Shown in pieces: positions 45,707-54,600 of a stretch of DNA of 58,345 nt. The translations under genes were made by a program, and so were the position numbers. The notes below the pieces were generated by a model that was given only the letters and a program-made list of their open reading frames with translations, searched no databases and was not told the origin of the DNA. Origin of the DNA: an uncultured Clostridia bacterium (GTDB lineage: Bacteria > Bacillota > Clostridia > Lachnospirales > Lachnospiraceae); assembly GCA_948467395.1 (NCBI GenBank), contig CAOKDX010000018.1:1-58345 (forward strand), read 5' to 3'. Within the stretch, counting starts at the first letter, position 1. Each line of letters opens with the position of its first letter.

Positions 45707-46768
45707 TTAACATAATTGACGCGATATTTTGTCACATATCCCAAAAATATCTGCATTGAACTTCTGCCCCGCCTCCCCTCTCATTATATCCAGGGCAGCT
45801 TCTCTGCTATGGTTATCTTTCCCGGTAAGTCTGCAGTATTCCGCCATCACTGCCACAATCTGGGCTGCCAGCGGGATCTCATCCCCCGCCATCCCTGACG
45901 GATAACCGCTGCCGTCCCAGTTCTCATGATGGCACCGGGCAATATCGATGGATGTATTGATAAAATCATTATAATCGTTATTTACATAGAGGTCGCCCAA
46001 AAGCTTTGCCCCTATCGTAGTATGCTTCTGTAATGCAGCCGTCTCCTCCTGCGTGAGCGCCCCTTCCTTTCGAAGAATCTCTGCCGGGACTCCGATGTTC
46101 CCGATATCACAGAGCGGCGCCGCCAGTTCAATGGCGTCGATAAACGTATCCGAAATCTTATCCTCAAAAAGAGGGGAGAGCTGCATCCCCTGGGCAAGAA
46201 TCTGGCAGTTCCGCTTCAGGCGCCCGGTATAGCTCTCATCATAATCGGCATTCTGGGCAGCAATATGTGCCAGGGCATACAGTATATTTTTCTTTTCCTG
46301 TTCCATCTGCCGCAGCTGTTCGCTCACTGAGATCTGCAGTCTCCGGTTCATCTCCGCCAGCTTGTGCCCCGTTTCATACAGCCGCAGATGAACCCCCACC
46401 CGGGCCTGTACCAGTTCGGCGATAAAAGGCTTAGTGATATAATCGGCCCCCCCAAGCCGGAAACCCTCCACAATATCCTGGGGGTTATCGAAGGCCGATA
46501 TAAATACAATAGGAATACTCCGCGTCGCCTCTTTCGACTTCAGTCTTCTGCACAATTCATAACCGTCCATCTCCGGCATGGAAATATCTGTCAGGACAAG
46601 ATGCGGAAGCTGTTCCTTCACCAGTTCCAGCGCCTGCTTTCCGCTTTCCGCCAGAACGGGAATGCAGTTCATATTTTTTATGATTTCTTCCAGAATCAGC
46701 CGGTTCGGCTCAAGATCATCAACGATCAGAACCCTCTGACCCTCCATGCTCTTCTCTTCTTCACTCAT
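45707..46768 (-). CDS. Response regulator with a degenerate HD-GYP domain
   Basis: A 353-residue protein: receiver (acceptor Asp61 in LTDISMPEMDGYE), coiled linker and an HD-GYP-like domain. The catalytic HD pair reads Cys220-Asp221, the following lysine is Asn224, the upstream histidine of the canonical GEH motif is missing, and the late metal aspartate is Ala309. KHTTIG, CHHENWDGSGYP remain. A normal cyclic-di-GMP phosphodiesterase would need the lost residues, so this is probably not an active one. It lies between the PAS kinase and cheR. Confidence 0.88.
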   Translation of the reverse strand: MSEEEKSMEGQRVLIVDDLEPNRLILEEIIKNMNCIPVLAESGKQALELVKEQLPHLVLTDISMPEMDGYELCRRLKSKEATRSIPIVFISAFDNPQDIVEGFRLGGADYITKPFIAELVQARVGVHLRLYETGHKLAEMNRRLQISVSEQLRQMEQEKKNILYALAHIAAQNADYDESYTGRLKRNCQILAQGMQLSPLFEDKISDTFIDAIELAAPLCDIGNIGVPAEILRKEGALTQEETAALQKHTTIGAKLLGDLYVNNDYNDFINTSIDIARCHHENWDGSGYPSGMAGDEIPLAAQIVAVMAEYCRLTGKDNHSREAALDIMRGEAGQKFNADIFGICDKISRQLC

Positions 46769-46772
46769 GCCA

Positions 46773-48212
46773 TCACCCCTCTATCTGCAGGATATCATTT
46801 AATTCGGCATACTGTGCCGTTATCCTTTCATAGTTTTCCTTTTGGATCGCCATCTTCAGCCGCAGGACGATCCGCTTCACATCCGGCGGTGCCTCCAGAG
46901 TCAGCTGCCGCACGGTCTCCATAAACATCTCCGCCTTTTCCCAGTTCTCCATCTCCACACAGAGGATCAGCTTGGACAGCACCTTTTTCAGATTATCCCG
47001 ATTCTCCTGTGTGCCGTATTTCTTAATATTGTCCTCTTCCTCCTCTTCCGGGCCGTCCGGCCAGTTGTATTCTCCTGCCGCGGGCTGCGCCAGCCAGTCT
47101 CCCTGTCCCACTGGATGGTTCTCCTCTTCGCAGATGCCCACCCAGATGGAGAAGGAGAAAGTACTTCCCTTATTCTTCTCACTCTCAACCTCGATGGCGC
47201 CCCCCATCAGCTCAGCCAGCTGCTTACTGATATTCAGTCCCAGGCCGGTGCCGCCGTATTTTCTTGAAATGGATGCATCCACCTGTGAGAAGCTCTGGAA
47301 AAGCTTATCCTTATCCTCCTGATCAATGCCGATACCCGTGTCCTTCACGATAAAAAACAGTTCCATGCGGTCTTTCACCTGCGCCGTCTTCACAACCTCC
47401 ACCGTGATCTTTCCCACTGATGTGAATTTCTGTGCATTGGACAAAAGATTATTCAGGATCTGTACAATCCTCAGCTCATCCCCGATAATATGCTCCGGTA
47501 TCTGAGGGGAAACTGTCATGAAAAAGCCAAGCCCCTTTTCCGTGATCTTGTTTATATGGTTGTCTCTGACATAATCCAGCATATCGCGGAAATGGAACCG
47601 GCGGGGCTCCAAAGTGAACTTCCCTGCCTCCAGCTTTGAAAAATCCAGAATATTATTAATAATCTTATTCATATCACCGCAGCACCGTTCAATAAGCCGC
47701 AATGACTTCTCCACTCTGCCGTCAATCTCCTCATCCAGCAGCTCTTTCACATTTCCCAGTATTCCGTTTACCGGCGTCCGCAGTTCATGGGTCACATTGG
47801 CGACAAACTCCGATTTCACCTTCATCGCCTGCTGCGCTTCTTCCCTTACCTGCTCGATTTCCCTTCCCAAATGCTCTCTCTCCAGCATGTCATTCGCCAT
47901 ACATATGTATAAGCCGGAAAAATCATCCGTGACGATCTTTGCCTCTACCGGGAAACAGGTTTTATTCGTCCGGTATGCCACAAGATTATGCACCTCTGCA
48001 TCGAGCGGAAACCAGGTATCCGAACTGTTTGTACAAGCCTTAAACATATTGGGGAAAATCTCATCGATCTTCCTGCCCCTCAGTTCATCTTTCCCCCCCA
48101 GCTTCTCCCTTGCCACCGCATTGGCATAAGAAATAACCCCGGAATGGTCAAATGTGATCACAATCTCAAGGGCGTTTTCCATTGGGAAGGTCAGACTCAG
48201 ATTCTCTTCCAT
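46773..48212 (-). CDS. Cytoplasmic PAS histidine kinase
   Basis: A 479-residue kinase without transmembrane helices. PAS domain about 10-110 (FDHSGVISYANAVA), HisKA with His142 (ANVTHELRTPVNGI), ATPase domain (about 250-365) and a C-terminal tail of about 110 residues, acidic then helical. The ATG at 48212 has AGGAGG nearby. Unusually, two terminator-like hairpins lie in the gap before it. It is likely to phosphorylate one of the adjacent REC/HD proteins, which is inferred from position. Confidence 0.9.
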   Translation of the reverse strand: MEENLSLTFPMENALEIVITFDHSGVISYANAVAREKLGGKDELRGRKIDEIFPNMFKACTNSSDTWFPLDAEVHNLVAYRTNKTCFPVEAKIVTDDFSGLYICMANDMLEREHLGREIEQVREEAQQAMKVKSEFVANVTHELRTPVNGILGNVKELLDEEIDGRVEKSLRLIERCCGDMNKIINNILDFSKLEAGKFTLEPRRFHFRDMLDYVRDNHINKITEKGLGFFMTVSPQIPEHIIGDELRIVQILNNLLSNAQKFTSVGKITVEVVKTAQVKDRMELFFIVKDTGIGIDQEDKDKLFQSFSQVDASISRKYGGTGLGLNISKQLAELMGGAIEVESEKNKGSTFSFSIWVGICEEENHPVGQGDWLAQPAAGEYNWPDGPEEEEEDNIKKYGTQENRDNLKKVLSKLILCVEMENWEKAEMFMETVRQLTLEAPPDVKRIVLRLKMAIQKENYERITAQYAELNDILQIEG

Positions 48213-48230
48213 CGCAATCCCTCCTGCACC

Positions 48231-48260
48231 AAAAAAGGGCCGGCTGAGAACCGCAGCCCT
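48231..48260 (-). terminator. Terminator-like hairpin directly before the PAS kinase
   Basis: On the minus strand a short GC-rich hairpin (arms around GGGCTG and CAGCC/GGCCC) is followed by six U. It ends about 20 bases before the ATG of the PAS kinase, just ahead of its ribosome binding site, which fits either a second terminator or an attenuator. Confidence 0.55.
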
Positions 48261-48314
48261 CTGAAAGACGCCAGGCGCCTTCCACTTCATGAAACGAGAA
48301 CTTATCAAAAAGGT

Positions 48315-48350
48315 AAAAAAGGCAACAAAAAAATCTCTTTTTTTGCTGCC
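48315..48350 (-). terminator. Terminator after the REC/HD-GYP gene
   Basis: A 13-bp stem (48321-48333 against 48338-48350, one G-U pair), 4-base loop, then six U on the minus strand. It lies 18 bases past the stop of the REC/HD-GYP gene. Confidence 0.9.
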
Positions 48351-48368
48351 TGCTTTGTAAACTATGTA

Positions 48369-49451
48369 TCATTGAAATTCAAACATCTTTATCACTTCTA
48401 CAACATTGAAGAAATCCACTTTAGCAAGCCCAAAACACTCCAGCATATCCGGTGAGAACAAACCGCATTCACCGCCCATTATCATATCAAATGCGATATT
48501 ATTCGCATATACACTCTTATATACTCTCGGACTCACCAGCGCATCATAGACATCGGCAATCGCCACGACCTGCGCGCTTATAGGAATTTCTTCTCCTACC
48601 AGATGATCCGGATAACCATTCCCATCCCATCTCTCGTGATGATACCGGCAGATCTCATAACAATACTTATAAAACTCGCTGTCATGATTCCCATAAAACT
48701 TCTCCAGTATATCACAGCCAATGGTTGTATGGGTCTTCATAACCTCAAATTCCTGTGTTGTCAGGCGTCCCGGTTTCAGCAAAATAGAATCCGGAATGCC
48801 AATCTTGCCTATATCATGCAGGGCAGACGCTCTGGTAATCTCTGAAATCTGAGTATCCGTAATGCCATATTTCGGAAAATACTGCTGAAGATACTTGAGC
48901 ATGATCCTGGTAAAATATTTGATACGCCTTGTGTGCTCTCCTGTCTCGGCACTTCTGAATTCTACCACCGAACTCAGTGCGTCAATCATAAATTCATTGG
49001 TCTCGCGAATCTCCTTCTCCTGGGCCCGGATGGCTTTCTCCTGCTCCTTCAGGCGCTGTTCCATATTCCGCTTATTCTGATACAGTTCTATGATGTTCCT
49101 GCTTCTTCTCTTAACAATGCGCGGATAGAACGGTTTGTGCATTACATCCGCAACGCCGTATGTATAGGCCTTTCCCTCACTATTGCTGACGCTCTCGCCA
49201 GTAATCAGTATGACCGGGATCTTCTCGATGAGATTCTGTTCTTTCATATAATCAAGAACCTTAAATCCATCCATGACAGGCATCACAATATCCAGCAGGA
49301 TCAGGACGATATCTGTGCTGTTCTGAATCTGTGTGACTGCCTTCTGACCATCCTCCGCTTCCAGTATTTCATACTCCTCGCGGAACATCTCCGCCAGTAC
49401 GGCGCGGTTTACTTCTTCATCATCAACAATCAAAATCTGCTGCTTATTCAT
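48369..49451 (-). CDS. Response regulator with HD-GYP phosphodiesterase domain
   Basis: A 360-residue protein: receiver (acceptor Asp54 in LLDIVMPVMDG), coiled linker and a complete HD-GYP domain with His173, His212-Asp213, Lys216 (LHDIGKIGIPDSIL), His241, His271-His272, GYP at 279-281 and Asp300. HD-GYP domains usually hydrolyse cyclic-di-GMP, so this is a phosphorylation-controlled phosphodiesterase. It has its own promoter and terminator. Confidence 0.95.
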   Translation of the reverse strand: MNKQQILIVDDEEVNRAVLAEMFREEYEILEAEDGQKAVTQIQNSTDIVLILLDIVMPVMDGFKVLDYMKEQNLIEKIPVILITGESVSNSEGKAYTYGVADVMHKPFYPRIVKRRSRNIIELYQNKRNMEQRLKEQEKAIRAQEKEIRETNEFMIDALSSVVEFRSAETGEHTRRIKYFTRIMLKYLQQYFPKYGITDTQISEITRASALHDIGKIGIPDSILLKPGRLTTQEFEVMKTHTTIGCDILEKFYGNHDSEFYKYCYEICRYHHERWDGNGYPDHLVGEEIPISAQVVAIADVYDALVSPRVYKSVYANNIAFDMIMGGECGLFSPDMLECFGLAKVDFFNVVEVIKMFEFQ

Positions 49452-49494
49452 ACTCTTCCCTCATCACTTCTTCTACTGTTTATAATCTGCTATA

Positions 49495-49523
49495 AATCTA
49501 CCACTTTTTAATACAAATGTCAA
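49495..49523 (-). promoter_or_regulatory. Promoter of the REC/HD-GYP gene
   Basis: Perfect TTGACA (49518-49523) and TAGATT (49495-49500) with a 17-base spacer on the minus strand, about 43 bases before the ATG. Confidence 0.5.
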
Positions 49524-49550
49524 GCAGTGTTTTCACCCGGTATCCCCCCG

Positions 49551-51479
49551 CTAACTCAGTATCTCATTCGTCTCCTGCAGCACCTTGCGCATTTCCTCTG
49601 TCATACGGGTGACACTGGTCATATAATCCTTTATCATCAGTCCCTTGTCTGACATCTGGGTGGTATTTTCTGCCGCTCCTGCCACAGTGGCCAGCATCTC
49701 GCTTGTGGCCTCATTGAAATTCTCTACTACCCGGTTAACGTCATCAATTGCCCGGTGGATTCCCTCATCGCTGGCCTGGGCATTTCCCACCGCCGTCTTG
49801 GAGTTCTCCGACAAGGCCTGGATACTGGACGCCACAACGGCGAATCCCCTTCCTGCTTCTCCTGCCCTGGCGGCCTCAATGGAGGCGTTCAGGGAGAGGA
49901 GATTGATTTCCTCCGCAATGTTCTCTACATTGCTTGTCATTACATTGTACTGCTCCACACTGTCGTTAATATGGTCCATGGATCCGATAATGTTGGAATT
50001 CAGTTCCTGCAGCTCATTCATATGGGTGATGACATTTTCCATTTCCCTGCTGCTCTCCACCCCGGAATCCCGGATCACATCGGCATGCTCCTTCACCACG
50101 GCAATCTTTTCCGTCAGCTCTTCAAAAATACTCTGCAGCCGGTTATTCATATCGAGAACCTTCTCATTGATATCGCTCACCTTATGCCGCTCCCGGCGGA
50201 TGCAGTCCAGCATATACTGATAACAGTTCTCCTTCTCGTTGATCCCCCGGGCAAGGGCAATGGCCATCTCCCGGCAGGAGCGGTAACCGCAGGCGTGGCA
50301 GTCGAAGTTTCTGTCCTGCTCCGTAAACTTGCCGAGGGCCTCAAAGCTCTTTTCAATCTCTGTCTCGGAGATCGTGGTGACGTTCTCGTTCTTCTTTTTG
50401 TAGCCCCGCAGGAAATCCTCCAGTCTCAGTTCTTTATCAAACTGGGCAAACTGCTTATCCACACCTTTCCGGGTAGTATTTTCCTTCCGTCTCTTCCTTG
50501 CGTGCTTCTCCACATCGTACATAATATCATTCATGGCAAAGAGATGATAGTTGACACCGGTAGCCGGTCCCCCGTTGCAGCCGTTTTCACAGTTCAGAAC
50601 GTCAAACACATCCGGCATATCCTCCCTCTTCAGCTCACAATATGTATTCAGATCCTTGTACAGCTTCTCGGTTCCCTCGGAGGTGATCACCTCCATATCC
50701 GGATCATGGATCAGCAGATTGCTCATCAGTCCGCCCGGCTTCGGATAGATGGCACCCTCCATACCCTGCTGGCCGTCAAACTCAAATTCACTGTATATCT
50801 TGATTTTGGGAAGCTCTACCCCATTCTCCTTGAAATAATCCTGGAGATGCTCCATCGTGACATTATAGTCGATCACTCCCGTATCATGAAACTCGTCAAT
50901 CTTTGCAATGCACGGGGACAGCGCTGCAATCTTCCCCCGGAATCCCAGCACCTTTCTCATATAGATGGCGATACACATCATCGGGCTCTGAACCGGGGAC
51001 AGCTGCGGGATCAGCTCATGCTTGTGCTTCTCAATATAGTTCACCACCGCCGCACAGGGCTGGGAGATTACCTTGGTCCCGGGATTCTTCTTCATATATC
51101 GGATATGCGCCCAGGTACATATATCCGCCCCCAGTCCTACATCATAGATGGCTTTCACCCCCTGATTGCGCAGCCACTGCAGGGCATGGCGCCAGTTTCC
51201 GTCAAAGGCGATCTTAATGGCGGGCGCTGCGATCATGGCCACTTCTTTCCCATCCCTTAGATCCTGAAGAAACGCATCGATATCATCCCGGAAAAATCTT
51301 GCCCCATGGGTACAGGCATTGATACAGGCACCGCATTTAATACATTTCTCATCATCAATCTCAATCCTCAGCTTCTCATTCTCATCAAACCGCCCCACAT
51401 TGGCGTCCCCCACCGGACATACCCTGACACAGGCATTGCACCCAACACATTTATCTGTTCTCACATCAACAATACTCAC
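49551..51479 (-). CDS. [FeFe]-hydrogenase H-domain / chemoreceptor fusion (putative H2 or redox sensor)
   Basis: A 642-residue soluble protein with no transmembrane helix. Residues 8-60 hold two 4Fe-4S clusters (Cys11/14/17/21 and Cys46/49/52/56). Residues 75-330 are an [FeFe]-hydrogenase H-cluster domain with ligands Cys142, Cys190, Cys297 and Cys301; Lys193 is kept, but the proton-transfer cysteine is Pro141 and the following M in loop 3 is Leu295. A further Fe-S motif uses Cys394, 397, 402 and 419. Residues 430-642 are an MCP signalling rod with the tip AEEINLLSLNASIEAARAGE. It resembles sensory (HydS-type) hydrogenases but with a chemotaxis output. Confidence 0.9.
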   Translation of the reverse strand: MSIVDVRTDKCVGCNACVRVCPVGDANVGRFDENEKLRIEIDDEKCIKCGACINACTHGARFFRDDIDAFLQDLRDGKEVAMIAAPAIKIAFDGNWRHALQWLRNQGVKAIYDVGLGADICTWAHIRYMKKNPGTKVISQPCAAVVNYIEKHKHELIPQLSPVQSPMMCIAIYMRKVLGFRGKIAALSPCIAKIDEFHDTGVIDYNVTMEHLQDYFKENGVELPKIKIYSEFEFDGQQGMEGAIYPKPGGLMSNLLIHDPDMEVITSEGTEKLYKDLNTYCELKREDMPDVFDVLNCENGCNGGPATGVNYHLFAMNDIMYDVEKHARKRRKENTTRKGVDKQFAQFDKELRLEDFLRGYKKKNENVTTISETEIEKSFEALGKFTEQDRNFDCHACGYRSCREMAIALARGINEKENCYQYMLDCIRRERHKVSDINEKVLDMNNRLQSIFEELTEKIAVVKEHADVIRDSGVESSREMENVITHMNELQELNSNIIGSMDHINDSVEQYNVMTSNVENIAEEINLLSLNASIEAARAGEAGRGFAVVASSIQALSENSKTAVGNAQASDEGIHRAIDDVNRVVENFNEATSEMLATVAGAAENTTQMSDKGLMIKDYMTSVTRMTEEMRKVLQETNEILS

Positions 51480-51551
51480 AATCCCTTCCTCCTTTTGTCT
51501 GTCTCTCCCCTCTGCCTTCCCATGCTGTCACGTTCTTTCTTATTATATAAA

Positions 51552-51580
51552 ATTATAAAATACCGAATGGCTGGTGTCAA
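51552..51580 (-). promoter_or_regulatory. Consensus promoter of the H-domain chemoreceptor
   Basis: Perfect TTGACA (51575-51580) and perfect TATAAT (51552-51557) with a 17-base spacer on the minus strand, about 73 bases before the start codon. It is one of the strongest promoters in the window. Confidence 0.85.
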
Positions 51581-51626
51581 CCGCCATTTTCCCTCCACAG
51601 CACCGGAACCTCCCTCCGTGCAGGCG

Positions 51627-54600
51627 TCAGGACAGGAACTGTTTCAGCACGGATATAAACACATCCATGTCAAGCGGCTTGGCTATATGGGCGTTCATGC
51701 CATTTTTCAGCGCCGCCTCCTTATCCTCTTCCAGGGCATTTGCCGTCATGGCAATGATCGGCAGGTCCCGGACATCCTTCCTTGGCAGATTCCGGATGGT
51801 CCGGGTCGCCTCATATCCGTTCATAATCGGCATCTGGACATCCATCAGTATCGCATCATAATAATTCTCCTCCGACGCCGTCACCATAGATACCGCATCC
51901 GTTCCGTCTGGCGCCGACTCTACAACAAAGCCCGCCTCTGTCAGAATCACTTCTGCAATCTCACGGTTCAGTTCGATATCCTCCACCAGAAGAATGCGCT
52001 TGCCACTGAAATCCGCCAGAGTCCATGCGTCCGCTTTCTTATCCTCTTTATCCACAAGATTGTTGGCGGCAAGCAGTGCCGATTTCAAATCCGACATAAA
52101 GAGAGGCTTGGCGCAGAATGCCGTGATCCCGGCCTCCTTTGCCTCTTCCTCAATATCCGACCAGTCATAGGCGGTGAGGATAATGATGGGAGCCTCATCC
52201 CCCACCACCTTGCGGATCCTCCTTGCCGTATCTACCCCGCTGGTCTCCGGCATCTGCCAGTCAATAATATAGGTGTGATAGGAATCCCCTTCCTCATAGG
52301 CACTTTTTGCCCGGTACACCGCCTCTCTTCCGGAAGTCGTCCACTCCGAACGGAGTCCGATATGCTTTAGCATCTTGCTCACACTGTCACAGGTATTGAA
52401 ATCATCATCCACCACCAGCGCCCGCAATCCCTGGAGTTCCCGGATCTGCTCCGCATTCTTCTCCACATCCTGCAGCTTCAGTGTAAATTCCACGGTAAAT
52501 GTACTCCCTTTGCCTACCTCACTCTCCACCGTGATGGTGCCGTTCATCATCTCAATGATATTTTTCGTGATCGCCATGCCCAGCCCCGTGCCCTCGATGC
52601 CGGAACGGGTGGCCGTATTTTCCCGCTCGAATGGTTCGAATATGTGATCCACAAAATCCTTCGACATGCCGATACCGTTGTCTTTAATAATGAAAATATA
52701 ATCGCCATATCCGTGGCGGAATGTAGTCTTCTGCATGATGCGGAAGGAGATAGTCCCCCCCGCCGGCGTATATTTCACCGCATTGCTCAGAAGATTAATA
52801 AATACCTGGTTGATCTTCAGGGCATCCGCGATGACGTCCTCATTGGCCACCTCAAAGGTGTCTATAAACAATTCCAGCTGCTTTGCCTTTACCTGGGGCT
52901 GAATGATATTGACCAGATTATGCATCAGCTCCGATATATTGCACTCCTGTTCCTTGATCTGCACCTTGCCGCTCTCGATCCGGCTCATGTCAAGAATATC
53001 ATTGATCAGGCTCAGCAGATGGTTACTGGAGGACAGCACCTTCTGCAGGCAGTCCCGCACCTGGTCCTTATTATCAATATGGCTGACAGCAATGGTAGCA
53101 AATCCGATAATGGCGTTCATCGGGGTCCGGATATCATGGGACATATTGGACAAAAAGGTCGTCTTTGCCCGGTTTGCATGCTGCGCCTGCATCAGCGCAT
53201 CCTGCAGCGCCTGAGTCTGCTCCCTCTGCTTCTGCACCTGGTCGGTAATATCCCGGGACACCACCATCACCATAATATCATCCGTGTCGTTATCCTTCGT
53301 CATCACAAATGACTGCCGGACACACATCTGCTTCTCCGGATTCTCCCATGCCCAGTAATCCACGGTAACCTCCGCGTCCCCCTCTTCAAACCGCTCCCGC
53401 AGGGAATCCGTATTGACTACAGAGCCGTAATCCTCCATGGATTCCTCCAGCACATGCTGTTTCCACTGCTCAAAGCATTCCGAGGCACGGCACGGCGCCT
53501 GCAGTCCGACTCTCTCAAGAAGTGAGACCTCCTGTCCGTCAGATATGCGGGTGACGTCCTGATCGATCCTGTCCTGGGTCAGGTTAAATTCAAAGGTGCA
53601 GAAAGAATTGGATGTAATGGCGATACGGTACTGCCTTTCCTTGCGGTCCGCCAGAGACATTTCTTCCTTGATGCGCATCTCTTTTTTCTTCACCTCAGTA
53701 ATATTCTGACGGATAAAGAGAACCTTGCTGACTCTGCCCTCTTTCCTTTCCAGGCAGATAATGTTCATATGCTCCCACTCCTCACGGCCATCCCGCAGCA
53801 CATGACATTCCAGAAGCCGGTCATTCTGCTCTTTCATGGAAGCAGCAATGGCATCCAGACCGATCTCTCCGGCAAATTCCTCCCTTTCACTCTCCTCGAT
53901 CATCAGGGAACAGAGGTGCCTGAACAGCTCCTCATAGCTTCCGCTCACCGGAATCCCGCTGTTCTCCGGCCTGGTCCCCATCAGATACTGGTAGGTGCCA
54001 TTTTCCAGATCCACCATGGTATAACGGGTAAAGAGGGTATTGACGCCATGGATGACATAGCCCATCTCCCGGTTCTCCCTCTCCAGCAGCTTCTTTTTCC
54101 TGCCAGCCCGCACCACAAGGGTGATAATATAGATTACAAACAGCAGGATCAGCATAAATTCCAGCTGGATTCCCACAAGATTTTCGTCCCGTATCATCTT
54201 CTGGGTCACATTCTTCGGGAAGGTCTGCACCAGAACGAAATCGTTTCTAGGCAGATAGATAACACAGATATTATCCGTACCGCAGTCCGGGGCACAGATA
54301 AAAGCTCCCTCACCCTGTCTCTCAAATATCTTTTCCGCCTCATCCGCCGTATCCCTATCGATCACCCCGGAACCAGTCAGCAAATTCAGCAGCTTTTCGT
54401 TGTACTCCCTGTCATCCGAACCGGCTACCACCCTGCCCTCTGGTGTGCACAGATATACCTCTGCCTTTTCGCCAAAATAAGAGGTAGCCAGCATATCCTG
54501 CAGATATTCCTCTGCCAGATAAGCTCCCCGGAGCACTCCGATGATCTCGCCCTTATACCTCACGGGGGCATAGAAGTTCACCATCGTTTCGTCAAAGAAA

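Noticed and set aside
45655-49550. Cyclic-di-GMP riboswitch near the HD-GYP genes
   Set aside because: I looked in the gaps for the GEMM core motifs and found none; the gaps are short and hold terminators and a promoter only.
49551-51479. Catalytic [FeFe]-hydrogenase
   Set aside because: The proton-transfer cysteine and proton-path acids are missing and the protein ends in an MCP signalling rod, so a sensor is the better reading.
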